A stretch of 64,000 nt of DNA from Thermomonas sp. S9 (GTDB lineage Bacteria; Pseudomonadota; Gammaproteobacteria; Xanthomonadales; Xanthomonadaceae). The position numbers and the translations under genes were made by a program. The notes beneath the pieces were generated by a model that saw nothing but the letters and a program-made list of their open reading frames with translations, made no database searches and was not told the DNA's origin. Numbering within the stretch: position 1 is the first letter of the stretch; each line of letters opens with the position of its first letter. Below are positions 1 through 9,648 of this stretch, one piece after another. The stretch covers positions 2,709,001-2,773,000 of the forward strand of contig NZ_JAJDFY010000001.1 of assembly GCF_024704365.1 (NCBI RefSeq), written 5' to 3'.

Positions 1-963
1 CCAGGGCCTGGTGGACCTCGCGGATCTCGCGCTCGCCCGGCAGGAAGACGAGGGTGTCGCCGATGCCCTTGTCGCGCAGGATCTCGTCGCAGGCGGCGAC
101 GATGCCGTCCACCAGCGTGCGCTGGCCAGCGTCCTCGCCGTCCTGCGCGCCCTCCCCCTCGAGCGGGCGGTAGCGCACTTCCACCGGATAGCCGCGCCCC
201 TCCACGCACACCACCGGCGCGCCGCCGAAGTGCGCGGCGAAGCGCGCGGTGTCGATGGTCGCCGAGGTCACCACCAGCTTCAGGTCGGGCCGGCGCGGCA
301 GCAGCTGCTTGAGGTAGCCGAGCAGGAAGTCGATGTTGAGGCTGCGCTCGTGCGCCTCGTCGATGATCAGGGTGTCGTACTGCGACAGCCAGCGGTCGCC
401 CTGGATTTCCGCCAGCAGGATGCCGTCGGTCATGAACTTGATCGCGGTCTGCTCGCCGACCGCCTCGTTGAAGCGGACCTGGAACCCGACCGCGCCCCCA
501 GCGGCACCTGCAGCTCCTCGGCGACGCGGCGGGCCACCGAGCGCGCGGCCAGCCGCCGCGGCTGGGTGCAGCCGATCATCCCGGCGGCACCGCGCCCGGC
601 CCGCAGGCACAGCCGCGGCAACTGGGTGGTCTTGCCGCTGCCGGTCTCGCCGGCCACCACCACCACTTGATGGGTACGGATCAGGGCGACGATCTCGTCG
701 GCGTGTGCGGCGATCGGCAGCGCCGGGTCCACCGCGCCCGGCGCCGGCAGCGCGGCGACGCGGCGTTCACGCGCGGCCAGCGATGCTTGCAGGCACGCCA
801 GGAATGCCTCGCGCGGCGCGTCCGCCCCGGGCTTGGCCTGCCACTTCGCCAGCAGGCCGAGCAGGCGGCCACGGTCCCGCGCCAGCGCGGCCTCGATGGC
901 GCGCCGGGCGTGGCGTGGGTCGGCGGGAAGCGCCGGCATGGGCGCGTGCTCGATAGGTTTCAT
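1..963 (-). CDS. hrpA: ATP-dependent RNA helicase HrpA (N-terminal part, cut by window edge, frameshifted)
   Basis: DEAH-box RNA helicase; in E. coli the family acts in mRNA processing and rescue of stalled ribosomes. The ATG at 963 opens a frame with Walker [10 protein letters not shown] (residues about 104-112) and TQPRRLAA. After a one-base loss in the C-run near 495-500 the reading continues in another frame with [35 protein letters not shown] and [10 protein letters not shown]. Only about the first 320 residues are in the window. It is divergent from dps with about 100 bp between them. HrpA is favoured over HrpB because of the long N-terminal region before Walker A and the [11 protein letters not shown] motif. 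The shift is probably a sequencing error. Confidence 0.88.
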
Positions 964-1067
964 GTATCGCGGGCAGCGGGCATTCCGATTTCAGATCGAC
1001 CGGCAACCGGCGTATTGTCGCCGCAAGCCCACCCCACGCCCACCACGGGCACGACGAGGAGTCCGCC

Positions 1068-1604
1068 ATGGCCAAGAAGAAGTCCGACCACAAGTCCACC
1101 AAGACCGCCGCGCATGCCGACGGCAGCCGCGGGATCGACATCGGCATCGCCGCCGGCGACCGCCGCAGGATCGCCGAGGGCCTGGGCCACGTGCTGGCCG
1201 ATGCCTTCACCCTGTACCTGAAGACCCACAACTTCCACTGGAACATCAGCGGGCCGATGTTCAACAGCCTGCACCTGATGTTCGAGACCCAGTACACCGA
1301 GCAGTGGAACGCGCTGGACGACATCGCCGAGCGCATGCGCGCGCTGGGCTACAACGCGCCGGGCTCGTACCACGAATTCATCCGCCTCAGCTCGATCCGC
1401 GAGGAGCCCGGCCAGGCGGCCGCGCCGGCCTGGCACGACATGGTGCAGCAACTGGTGGACGGCAACGAGGCGGTCTGCCGCACCGCGCGCAAGGTGCTCA
1501 AGACCGCCGACGGCGCCGGCGACGACCCCACCGTGGACCTCATGACCCAGCGCCTGCAGACCCACGAGAAGTACGCCTGGATGCTGCGCTCGCTGCTGGA
1601 ATAA
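1068..1604 (+). CDS. dps: Dps-family DNA-binding ferritin
   Basis: A 178-aa protein of the Dps/starvation ferritin family, which forms dodecamers that oxidise and store iron and protect DNA in stationary phase or oxidative stress. The ferroxidase signature is visible: THNFHWNISGP (around residue 50), then QYTEQWNALDDIAERMRALG. A lysine-rich N-terminal tail (MAKKKSDHKSTKT) resembles the DNA-binding tails of other Dps proteins. The ATG follows a GAGGAG ribosome-binding site closely. It stands alone, divergent from hrpA, and is followed by a strong GC hairpin at 1628-1650. Confidence 0.93.
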   Translation: MAKKKSDHKSTKTAAHADGSRGIDIGIAAGDRRRIAEGLGHVLADAFTLYLKTHNFHWNISGPMFNSLHLMFETQYTEQWNALDDIAERMRALGYNAPGSYHEFIRLSSIREEPGQAAAPAWHDMVQQLVDGNEAVCRTARKVLKTADGAGDDPTVDLMTQRLQTHEKYAWMLRSLLE

Positions 1605-1627
1605 ACCGCGGCCGGCGAGCCTGCGCG

Positions 1628-1650
1628 CAGGGCCGGATGGCCCGGCCCTG
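1628..1650 (+). terminator. Hairpin after dps
   Basis: A 9-bp perfect GC stem (CAGGGCCGG with CCGGCCCTG) around a 5-base loop lies 23 bp after the dps stop. There is no clear T-run, so intrinsic termination is only probable; it could also be an mRNA-stabilising 3' hairpin. Confidence 0.4.
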
Positions 1651-1685
1651 CTCCCTTGCGCGGCCCGGCTTGCTACCCTAGCCAG

Positions 1686-3501
1686 ATGCCGTCGTCCGCC
1701 CTTGCAACGCTCCGCCGCGTGTTCGGCCATTCCGGATTCCGCGGCGAACAGGGCGCCATCGTCGAACACCTGCTCGCCGGCGGCGATGCGCTGGTGCTGA
1801 TGCCGACCGGCGGCGGCAAGTCGCTGTGCTACCAGCTGCCGGCGCTGCTGCGCGAGGGCACCGCGGTGGTGGTGTCGCCCTTGATCGCGCTGATGCAGGA
1901 CCAGGTGGAATCCCTGCGCCAGCTGGGCGTGCGCGCCGCATTCCTGAACTCCAGTCTGGAGGCTGCCGAGGTCGCGGCGGTGGAGCGCCAGTTCGCGGAC
2001 GGCGCGCTGGACCTGCTGTACGTCGCCCCCGAGCGCCTGCTCACCCCGCGCTTCCTCGGCCTGCTGGAACGCGTGCGGATTGCCCTGTTCGCAATCGACG
2101 AGGCGCACTGCGTCTCGCAGTGGGGCCACGACTTCCGCCCCGAATACCGCCAGCTCACCCTGCTGCACGAACGCTGGCCCGAGGTGCCGCGGATCGCGCT
2201 CACCGCCACCGCGGACGCGCCCACCCGGCGCGAGATCGTGGAGCGGCTGGCGCTGCAGGAGGCGCGCCAGTTCGTCAGCTCGTTCGATCGCCCGAACATC
2301 CGCTACGCGGTGGCGCCGCGCGATGGCGGCCACCGCCAGCTGCTGGAGTTCCATCGAGACCCACCGCGGCGAGAGCGGGATCGTGTACTGCCTGTCGCGG
2401 CGCAAGGTGGAGGCCACCGCCGGGCTGCTGGCCGGGCATGGCCTGCGCGCGCTGGCCTACCACGCCGGCCTGGACGCCGCCACCCGCGCCGAGCGCCAGC
2501 GCCGCTTCCTGCGCGAAGAGGCCATCGTGATGGTGGCGACGATCGCGTTCGGGATGGGCATCGACAAGCCGGACGTGCGCTTCGTCGCCCACCTGGACCT
2601 GCCGAAATCGCTGGAAGGCTATTACCAGGAAACCGGCCGCGCCGGCCGCGACGGCGAGCCGGCCGAGGCGTGGATGGCCTACGGGCTTGGCGATGCCGTG
2701 CTGCTGCGGCGGATGATCGAGGACGGCGAGGCCAGCGACGAGCGCAAGCGGCTGGAACACGGCAAGCTGGACGCGCTGATCGGCTATTGCGAATCCACCG
2801 GCTGCCGCCGGCAGTCGCTGCTGGCCTACTTCGGCGAAGCCCATCCCGGCGCCTGCGGCAGCTGCGACAACTGCCTGTCGCCGCCGCGCACCTGGGATGC
2901 CACCGAGGCCGCGCGCAAGGCGCTGTCCTGCGTGTACCGCACCGGCCAGCGGTTCGGCGCCGCGCACGTGATCGACGTGCTGCGGGGCGCGGATACCGCC
3001 AAGGTGCGCCAGTTCGGGCATGCCGCGCTCAGCACCTATGGCATCGGTCGCGAGCTGGATGCCGCCCAGTGGCGCGGCGTGTTCCGCCAGCTGGTCGCCG
3101 CCGGCCTGCTGGCCACCGATCTCGACAGCCACGGCGCCCTGCGCCTGACCGCCGCCGCCAAACCGCTGCTGCGCGGCGAGCGCGCGCTGCACCTGCGCGC
3201 CGAACCGCCGCGCCGCGAACGCCGCCGCGGTGCGAACGCCAGCGAGCGCCGTACCGGCGCCGCCGCGATCGAACTCCCGGCCGACGCCGTCGCCCGCTTC
3301 GCCCGTCTGCGGCAGTGGCGGGCGGACGCCGCGCGCACCCAGAACGTGCCCGCCTACGTGATCTTCCAGGACGCCACCCTGCGCGCGATCGCACTCGCCG
3401 CCCCACGCGACGTCGGCGCCCTCGCCGGCATCGGCGGCGTCGGCGCCGCCAAGCTCGAACGCTACGGCCGCGAGGTGATCGCGACGCTCGCGCAGGCGTG
3501 A
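1686..3501 (+). CDS. recQ: ATP-dependent DNA helicase RecQ (one-base frameshift)
   Basis: A 3'-5' DNA helicase of the RecF recombination and repair pathway, about 604 aa when repaired. The start at 1686 is chosen because [20 protein letters not shown] follows directly, as in RecQ N-termini. Walker A is [12 protein letters not shown] and the DExH box is [18 protein letters not shown]. After the break come [29 protein letters not shown], the RQC zinc cysteines ([17 protein letters not shown]) and a C-terminal HRDC domain. An extra C around 2351-2353 (in [16 protein letters not shown]) splits the frame. All domains are intact on both sides, so an assembly error is likelier than a pseudogene. Confidence 0.92.
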
Positions 3502-3509
3502 GTGCGGCA

Positions 3510-3920
3510 AGCCCTGATTCGGAAACCGACTGCCCGCAGGCTTTCGGGGATGGTGGGCCGCGCTGGAATCGAACCTGCGACCAGCGGGTTGAGTCCGATT
3601 CGGAGACCGACTGTCGCGAGGAACATGGTGGGCCGTGTTGGAATCGAACCTGCGACCAGCGGGTTGAGTCCGATTCGGAGACCGACTGTCGCGAGGAAAT
3701 GGTGGGCCGTGTTGGAATCGAACCTGCGACCAGCGGGTTGAGTCCGATTCGGAGACCGACTGTCGCGAGGAAATGGTGGCCGTGTTGGAATCGAACCTGC
3801 GACCAGCGGGTTGAGTCCGATTCGGAGACCGACTGTCGCGAGGAAATGGTGGGCCGTGTTGGAATCGAACCAACGACCAGCGGGTTGAGTCCGATTCGGA
3901 GACCGACTGTCGCGAGGAAA
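3510..3920 (-). repeat. Tandem array of five degenerate tRNA-Lys-like units (73-75 bp)
   Basis: Five direct repeats start (plus-strand coordinates) at 3551, 3626, 3700, 3774 and 3847, with lengths 75, 74, 74, 73 and 74, and abut the CCA end of tRNA-Lys at 3921. A decayed partial unit occupies about 3510-3550. Read on the minus strand, each unit aligns along its whole length to the tRNA. The T-arm, 3' acceptor strand and encoded CCA are nearly identical, and CAGTCGGT and ATCGGACT of the D and anticodon arms are kept. The 5' acceptor strand (TTTCCTC instead of GGGCCGT) cannot pair and the anticodon loop is altered. They look like fossil or pseudo-tRNAs. The unit nearest the tRNA keeps its T-stem; the next ones carry CAGG in place of TTGG. 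No protein is expected here. Confidence 0.85.
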
Positions 3921-3997
3921 TGGTGGGCCGTGTTGGAATCGAACCAACGACCAGCGGATTAAAAAGTCCGATGCTCTACCGACTGAGCTAACGGCCC
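3921..3997 (-). tRNA. tRNA-Lys (TTT), anticodon loop one base too long
   Basis: A minus-strand cloverleaf: 7-bp acceptor (GGGCCGT with ACGGCCC), D-arm with GTCGGTAGAGC, T-arm GTTGG-TTCGATT-CCAAC and an encoded CCA at 3921-3923. The anticodon region reads GGAC-TTTTT-AATCC, which identifies lysine with anticodon UUU. It has five T where the usual tRNA-Lys has four, giving an 8-base loop, and a T-C mismatch at the base of the anticodon stem. The extra T may be a homopolymer error, in keeping with the many indels in this window. It lies downstream of queC. Confidence 0.9.
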
Positions 3998-4032
3998 ACG
4001 AAGGATCGCCGCGGCGTTGCGCCGGGGCGCGC

Positions 4033-4038
4033 ATTCTA
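4033..4038 (-). promoter_or_regulatory. Possible -10 box of the tRNA-Lys gene
   Basis: On the minus strand TAGAAT (overlapping the queC TAG stop) is followed by a GC-rich GCGCGCCCC stretch. That is typical of the discriminator of stringently controlled tRNA promoters. No convincing -35 box was seen; co-transcription with queC is an alternative. Confidence 0.3.
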
Positions 4039-4737
4039 ACCGATGCCGGCGTAGCGGGTGGGATCGGGCACGCCGGCCTCGGCAAAGCCCTGCGCGCGCA
4101 GGCGGCAGGCGTCGCAATGGCCGCAGGCGCGGCCTTCGGCATCGGCCTGGTAGCAGCTCACGGTCTGCGCGAAGTCCACGCCCAGGCGCAAACCTTCACG
4201 CACGATGTCGGCCTTGGACATGCGCATCAGCGGCGCGTGCACGCGGAAGCGGCGGCCTTCCACCCCGGCCTTGGTGGCCAGGTTGGCCAGCGCCTCGAAG
4301 CCGGCGATGAACTCCGGCCGGCAGTCGGGATAGCCGGAATAGTCCACCGCATTGACCCCGCAGAACAGGTCGGTCGCGCCCAGCACCTCGGCCCAGCCCA
4401 GCGCCACCGCCAGCATGATGGTATTGCGCGCCGGCACGTAGGTGGACGGGATGCCCTGCCCGATCACGTGGCCGTCGGCATCGGTGGGCACGTCGATGTC
4501 GTCGGTCAGCGCGGAACCGCCGATGCTGCGCAGGTCCACGTGCACGGTCTTGTGCGCCACCGCACCCAGTGCCTGGGCGACGCGCGCGGCAGCGTCCAGC
4601 TCGGAGGTATGGCGCTGGCCGTAGCGCACGCTCAGCGCATGCGGGGCGAAGCCGGCCGCACGCGCGATGGCGAGCACGACGGCGGAGTCCATGCCGCCGG
4701 AGACGAGCACGACGGCGGGTTTGGCGGGTGCGTTCAT
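4036..4737 (-). CDS. queC: 7-cyano-7-deazaguanine synthase QueC
   Basis: A 233-aa ATP-dependent enzyme that converts 7-carboxy-7-deazaguanine and ammonia to preQ0 in queuosine biosynthesis. The PP-loop [14 protein letters not shown] is at residues 13-26. Also present are [35 protein letters not shown] and a zinc site built from SCYQ and [10 protein letters not shown]. It is the last protein gene of the tol-pal-cpoB-queE-queC run, 31 bp after queE. Grouping with queE supports the assignment; queD is not in the window. Confidence 0.95.
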   Translation of the reverse strand: MNAPAKPAVVLVSGGMDSAVVLAIARAAGFAPHALSVRYGQRHTSELDAAARVAQALGAVAHKTVHVDLRSIGGSALTDDIDVPTDADGHVIGQGIPSTYVPARNTIMLAVALGWAEVLGATDLFCGVNAVDYSGYPDCRPEFIAGFEALANLATKAGVEGRRFRVHAPLMRMSKADIVREGLRLGVDFAQTVSCYQADAEGRACGHCDACRLRAQGFAEAGVPDPTRYAGIG

Positions 4738-4768
4738 ATCAATGTCCGTGCTCTAGCGCATTCGCGCC

Positions 4769-5455
4769 TCAGCGGCCCGGTTCGTCGTTCCATAGCAGCT
4801 TGTGCAGCTGCATCTGGAAGCGCACCGGCAGGCGGTCGGCCACGATCCAGTCGGCCAGCGCGCGCGCCTCGACTTGCCCCGCGCTGGGCGAGAACAGCAC
4901 GTCGCAGACCTCGGGCAGGCGATGCCCGGCCAGTACCTCCTTGGCCCAGTCGTAATCGGCGCGCGAGCAGATCACGAACTTGACCTGGTCGCGCGCAGTC
5001 AGCAGTGCGAGATTGGACCACAGGTTGCGGTGCCCCTCATCCGAGCCGGGCGTCTTCACGTCCACCACCCGTGAGACACGCGGATCGACGCCGGCGATGT
5101 CGAGCGCGCCGGAGGTTTCCAGCGAGACCACGTAGCCGGCGTCGCACAGCTTCTCCAGCAGCGTCAGGCAGCGCTTCTGCGCCAGCGGCTCGCCGCCGGT
5201 GACGCACACGTGGCGCGCGCCGTGGCGGGCCACCTCCTGCAGGATGGCGTCGATCTCCCACCACTGCCCGCCGTGGAAGGCATAGGCGGTGTCGCAGTAC
5301 TGGCAGCGCAACGGGCAGCCGGTGAGGCGCACGAACACCGTGGGCCAGCCGGCATCGCGGGCCTCGCCCTGCAGCGAGAGGAAGATTTCGGTGAGCTTGA
5401 GGCGCTCGGGCTGGACGGCCGCCGATGCGGCGGCCGCATCGGCGACGTCGTTCAT
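4769..5455 (-). CDS. queE: 7-carboxy-7-deazaguanine synthase QueE
   Basis: A 228-aa radical SAM enzyme that contracts the ring of 6-carboxytetrahydropterin to 7-carboxy-7-deazaguanine (CDG). The CxxxCxxC cluster motif appears as GCPLRCQYCDT, a short variant of the radical SAM loop usual for QueE. EIFLSLQGEA at the N-terminus and VCVTGGEPLAQ are further family marks. The start at 5455 leaves an alanine-rich 18-residue leader before LKLTEIF. It supplies the substrate of QueC, encoded immediately downstream. Confidence 0.95.
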   Translation of the reverse strand: MNDVADAAAASAAVQPERLKLTEIFLSLQGEARDAGWPTVFVRLTGCPLRCQYCDTAYAFHGGQWWEIDAILQEVARHGARHVCVTGGEPLAQKRCLTLLEKLCDAGYVVSLETSGALDIAGVDPRVSRVVDVKTPGSDEGHRNLWSNLALLTARDQVKFVICSRADYDWAKEVLAGHRLPEVCDVLFSPSAGQVEARALADWIVADRLPVRFQMQLHKLLWNDEPGR

Positions 5456-5464
5456 GCGCGCATT

Positions 5465-6254
5465 TTAGCGACTGCCGGCCACCTGCATCGCGCGCAGGCG
5501 GTCCTCGGCGGTACGCGCCAGATCGGTGCCGGGGTAGCGCTGCAACACCTGGCGCAATGTGGCCTCGGCCTGCCCGTACTGCTTGAGCCCGTACTGCGTC
5601 AATCCCAGCTTGAGCAGCGCGCCGGGGGCCTTGTCGTGAGCTGGGATAGCGGTCCAGCAGGGCCTGGAACTGCTGCGCGGCGAGCGCGTAGTTCTGGGTG
5701 ACGTAATAGCTTTCGCCCAGCCAGTACAGCGCATTCGGGGCCAGGCTGCCGCCGGGATAGGTGGCCAGGAACTCGCGCAGGCGGCGCGCGGACTCCACGT
5801 AGTCGCCCGCCTTCAGGGCATCCAGCGCATAGCCGTAGGCGCCCTGTTCATCGCGCTCCGGGGTGGCGGCCGGCGCCGGCGGTGCGGAGGTGGCAGGCGC
5901 AGCGGCGGCCGCCGCAGGCGTGGCCGGGGTGGCGGCCCCCGGCGGAGCCGCACCGGCCTGCCCCGACTCCAGGCGATCGAGGCGGCCGCTGAGATCGAGA
6001 TACTGCGCGCGCTGGCCCTGCCGGGCCTGCTCCAGCTGGTGCTGCAGCTCTTCCAGCTGGCCGCGCAGGCTCTGCACCTCGCTGCGCAGCTGGCCGATCT
6101 GGTTGACCAGCTCCACCGAGCTCTGATCGCCAGCCGCGCGCTGCTCGAGGGCCGCCACGCGGTCGGCCAGGCTGGGGGCACGCTGGGCGAACGCCGCTGG
6201 CGGCGCCAGCAGCGCCGCCGCAGCCAGCCACGTGATGCAGCAGTACGTGCGCAT
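5465..6254 (-). CDS. cpoB: Cell division coordinator CpoB/YbgF (one-base frameshift)
   Basis: A periplasmic TPR protein that links Tol-Pal constriction to peptidoglycan synthesis, about 262 aa when repaired. The signal peptide is LAAAALLAPPAAFAQ. A coiled-coil trimerisation region (LADRVAALEQR, QSLRGQLEELQHQLEQ) is followed by an Ala/Pro linker and TPRs (YGYALDALKAGDYVESARRL, LYWLGESYYVTQNYALAAQQF). An extra C near 5644 (RYP|AHDKAPGALLKLG) moves the last repeats into another frame. The ATG at 6254 overlaps the pal stop as TGATG, so translation is probably coupled. Confidence 0.9.
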
Positions 6255-6787
6255 CACTTGTCGGTGTAGATCAGCTCGACGCGGCGGTTCTTCGCCCAGC
6301 ACTCCTCGTTGTGCTCGGTGCAGACCGGGCGCTCCTCGCCATAGCTGATGACGGTGAGCTGGGTCGGCGAGCCGCCGCTCGCCTGCAACGCGGCCGACAC
6401 CGCATTGCCGCGGCGTTCGCCCAGGCCCATGTTGTACTCGCGGCTGCCGCGCTCGTCGGCATTGCCTTCCAGGCGCAGACGCGCGGACGGACGGTCGCGC
6501 AGGTACTTGGCATGGCAACTGATGATGGTCTGGAACTCCGGCTTCAGCGCATCCTTGTCGAGGTCGAAATACACCACGCGCTGGCGCAGGCAGGCATCGG
6601 TGTCGAGGTCGGCCGGGGTGTACACGCCCGGCCGCGGTGCCTCGACCGGGGCGGTGGTGGCACCGGTATCCACCGGGGTCTGCACCGGCGGAGTCTCCTT
6701 GACCTTCTTGGAGCAGCCCACCGCCACGGCGGAGGCCAGGGCGGCGACGGTCAGGACGCGGGCGATATGCGGAATCGAAACAGCCAT
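6254..6787 (-). CDS. pal: Peptidoglycan-associated lipoprotein Pal
   Basis: An outer-membrane lipoprotein (177 aa) of the Tol-Pal envelope constriction system. The start at 6787 gives MAVSIPHIARVLTVAALA followed by lipobox AVGC and SKK; a longer frame from 6820 has no reason to be used. The OmpA-like domain includes VYFDLDKDALKPE, LEGNADERGSREYNMGLGERR and a C-terminal NRRVELIY. A GAGGA element precedes the ATG. It lies between tolB and cpoB with a TGATG overlap downstream. Confidence 0.96.
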   Translation of the reverse strand: MAVSIPHIARVLTVAALASAVAVGCSKKVKETPPVQTPVDTGATTAPVEAPRPGVYTPADLDTDACLRQRVVYFDLDKDALKPEFQTIISCHAKYLRDRPSARLRLEGNADERGSREYNMGLGERRGNAVSAALQASGGSPTQLTVISYGEERPVCTEHNEECWAKNRRVELIYTDK

Positions 6788-6864
6788 GGTGGTGTCCTCG
6801 GTACGGTTGGTGTGAATCACGGAAAAACGACAGCACGAATCCGGAGCGCGCGCCTCGGTCGGGG

Positions 6865-8178
6865 TCAGCGCTTGCGCAGTGGCGACCAGGCCGGCTCGCG
6901 CACGTCGCCCTCGGCGAGGTTCAGGCGCTGGCGCACCCGGCCATCGGCGGAGACTGTATAGAGTACGCCGCGGCTGCCTTCACGGGCGGCGTACACCAGC
7001 ATCGCGCCGTTCGGGGCGAAGCTGGGGGATTCGTCCAGCGAGCCGGGCGAGAGCATGCTCCAGCGGGCGCTGCCGGTGCTGCGGTCCATCAGCGCGATCC
7101 GGTACACGTTGCCGGCGCCCTGCGCGGTGGCCAGCTTCTTGCCGTCCGGTGACAGCGACGGGCTGGCGTTGTAGCTGCCCTCGAAGGTGACCCGGCTGGC
7201 GCTACCGCCACTGGCCGGCATCTGGTACACCTGCGGACGGCCGCCGCGGTCAGAGGTGAAATAGAGGGTGCTGCCGTCGGCGCTCCACACCGGCTCGGTG
7301 TCGATGCCGTACTGGTGGGTGAGCTGGGTGAGGTGGCGGCTGGCCAGGTCCATCACGTAGATGTCGGGGTTGCCGCCCTTGGACAGGCTCATCGCCAGCC
7401 GGGTGCCGTCCGGGGAGAAGCTGGGCGCGCCGTTGATGCCGCGGAAGCGGGTGATCCGCTCGCGGCTGCCGGTGGCCACGTCCTGGATCCAGATCCCGGA
7501 ATTGCCGCCCTCGAAACTGACGTAAGCCAGCTTGCGGCCGTCCGGGCTCCACGCCGGGGACAGCAGCGGCTCGGTGGAATTGACCACCGCGCGCGGGTTG
7601 TAGCCGTCGGCGTCGGCCACCATCAGGGCGTAGCGGGTATTGCGGCCGAGGCCGCTGGCGGTGACGTAGGCGATGCGGGTCCAGAACGCGCCCGGCACCC
7701 CGAGGATCTTCTCGTACACCGCATCGCTGATCTGGTGCGACACGTCGCGCATGGCGCTGCCCGGCGCGGTCAGCGCCAGACCCAGCAGGCGCTGCTGCCT
7801 GGCCACGTCGAACAGCTCGAACTCGGTGCGGTAGCCATCGCCACTGGGAATGCAGCGCCCGATCAGCAGGAAGTCCTGCTTGAGCATGCGCCAGGTCGGA
7901 TAGGCCACTTCGCTGCCCTGGGTCGGCCGCTCCGGCAGGCTGGCCGGATCCGGGCTGCGGAACTGGCCGGAGCGGGCCAGATCGGCGCGCACCACCCCGG
8001 CCACGTCGGTCTGCCCGCAGTCGCCGCCGAACGGGACGACCGCGATCGGCAGCGCGGCCGCGTTGCCACCGACGATATCGATCTCCAGCCCCTTGGACTG
8101 GCCGAAGGCCGCCAGCGGCGACAGCGCGCACAGCAGCAGGGCGAGGCGGGCGGACGAACGGCGTCGGGATGCAGGCAT
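6865..8178 (-). CDS. tolB: Tol-Pal system beta-propeller protein TolB
   Basis: A periplasmic protein (437 aa) that switches Pal between bound and free forms. The start at 8178 gives a signal peptide [20 protein letters not shown]...AAFGQ; an upstream ATG at 8226 is less typical. The N-terminal domain includes IAVVPFGGD. Propeller blades show repeats of the form [51 protein letters not shown] and [13 protein letters not shown]. It sits between tolA and pal. Confidence 0.95.
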   Translation of the reverse strand: MPASRRRSSARLALLLCALSPLAAFGQSKGLEIDIVGGNAAALPIAVVPFGGDCGQTDVAGVVRADLARSGQFRSPDPASLPERPTQGSEVAYPTWRMLKQDFLLIGRCIPSGDGYRTEFELFDVARQQRLLGLALTAPGSAMRDVSHQISDAVYEKILGVPGAFWTRIAYVTASGLGRNTRYALMVADADGYNPRAVVNSTEPLLSPAWSPDGRKLAYVSFEGGNSGIWIQDVATGSRERITRFRGINGAPSFSPDGTRLAMSLSKGGNPDIYVMDLASRHLTQLTHQYGIDTEPVWSADGSTLYFTSDRGGRPQVYQMPASGGSASRVTFEGSYNASPSLSPDGKKLATAQGAGNVYRIALMDRSTGSARWSMLSPGSLDESPSFAPNGAMLVYAAREGSRGVLYTVSADGRVRQRLNLAEGDVREPAWSPLRKR

Positions 8179-8303
8179 GGGCAAGGCGAGGAGTCCGCGA
8201 AGATGAACAGAGTGGCGGATAACCATAGCAGCAGGATGAACGCAGGCAGACCGTGAAGGCAGCGTCGCGGGCGTTGCGGCAGGCGCAGCGCGCATTTGCT
8301 CCG

Positions 8304-9194
8304 TCAGCGATCCTCGGCCACGAAGTTGAGCTCGAGGATGCGGCTGAACACGCTCTCGAAGCCGGCGTACGGCAACGGCGAGGCCTTCAGCACCGCCGCC
8401 TCCACCGAGCGCCGGCCGAGCGCGTCGTAGGGGCAGCCGGGCGAGATGTTCACGCTGGTGACCTCTCCGCCCGGGATCTGGTGGATGGTCAGGCGGCAGC
8501 GCTGGCCCAGCGGCACCGATTCGGGACGGGTCCACTGGCGCGCGATGGCCTGCTGCAGCGCGGCGGCGTAGCGCGCCTGCAGGCCGGGATCGGCGCCGCG
8601 GTTGCCCGGCGGCGGCGGCGCCGGGCTGGCCGTGGCCGCACGCGCATCCGCCAGCTGCTGGGCGCGCATCTCGGCCTGGGTGCGCTCGCGCGCGACCTGC
8701 TCGCGCAGCCGCCGCAGCGCCTCGATCTGGCGCAGCCGCTGGCGCTCCGCTTCCGCCTGCTGCTTCGATTCCAGCTCGGCCTGGTCGGGCTGGCGGCGCT
8801 TTTCCTCCTGCTCGCGCGGGACCCTGGCCACCTGCGGCGAGGGCGCGTCGCGCTGGACTTTTTCCTGCTCCACCGTTGACGGCTCCGGCACCGGCGGCGG
8901 CAGCGCCTTCTGCGCCGGCGGCGGGGTCGCGGGGATGTCTTCGGGCAGCGGTTTGGGCAGTGGTTTTGGCAACGGCTCGGGCGCGGCGGTCGGGGTGCGG
9001 CGCAGGGCGCGCTGCAGCGGCGCGCCGAGGTCGGAGACCGCCACCAGATCGGCCTCGATCGGATCGCCTTGCGCGGCCAGCGTGACGTTGCGCTGCGACC
9101 AGCGCAGGCCGGCCAGCAGCAGCGCCAGCAGCAGCACGTGCAGCAGCACGGCCTGCGCGATCGCGATGCCGGTGTCGGCGCGGGTCTGCTTCAC
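8304..9194 (-). CDS. tolA: Cell envelope protein TolA
   Basis: An inner-membrane protein (296 aa) connecting TolQR energy to Pal and TolB. One N-terminal TM segment ([21 protein letters not shown]) is followed by a Pro/Lys stretch ([13 protein letters not shown]) and a long charged helical region rich in E, K, R and Q. A small C-terminal domain contains [14 protein letters not shown] and [13 protein letters not shown]. Translation starts at GTG. The domain order and place in the operon make the call firm although linker sequences are variable in this family. Confidence 0.93.
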   Translation of the reverse strand: MKQTRADTGIAIAQAVLLHVLLLALLLAGLRWSQRNVTLAAQGDPIEADLVAVSDLGAPLQRALRRTPTAAPEPLPKPLPKPLPEDIPATPPPAQKALPPPVPEPSTVEQEKVQRDAPSPQVARVPREQEEKRRQPDQAELESKQQAEAERQRLRQIEALRRLREQVARERTQAEMRAQQLADARAATASPAPPPPGNRGADPGLQARYAAALQQAIARQWTRPESVPLGQRCRLTIHQIPGGEVTSVNISPGCPYDALGRRSVEAAVLKASPLPYAGFESVFSRILELNFVAEDR

Positions 9195-9204
9195 GCGTGG
9201 TCCG

Positions 9205-9645
<441 letters not shown>

Positions 9646-9648
9646 GGC

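Noticed and set aside
3551-3920. CRISPR-like regular repeats
   Set aside because: There are no unique spacers; the whole 73-75 bp unit repeats and is homologous to the tRNA.
3462-4142. Long minus-strand open frame with repeated RRFDSNTA/RSPNRTQP peptides, and plus-strand frames rich in GIEPATSGL
   Set aside because: They are translations of the tandem tRNA-like repeats and of the tRNA itself; the peptide repeats only mirror the 74-bp DNA unit.
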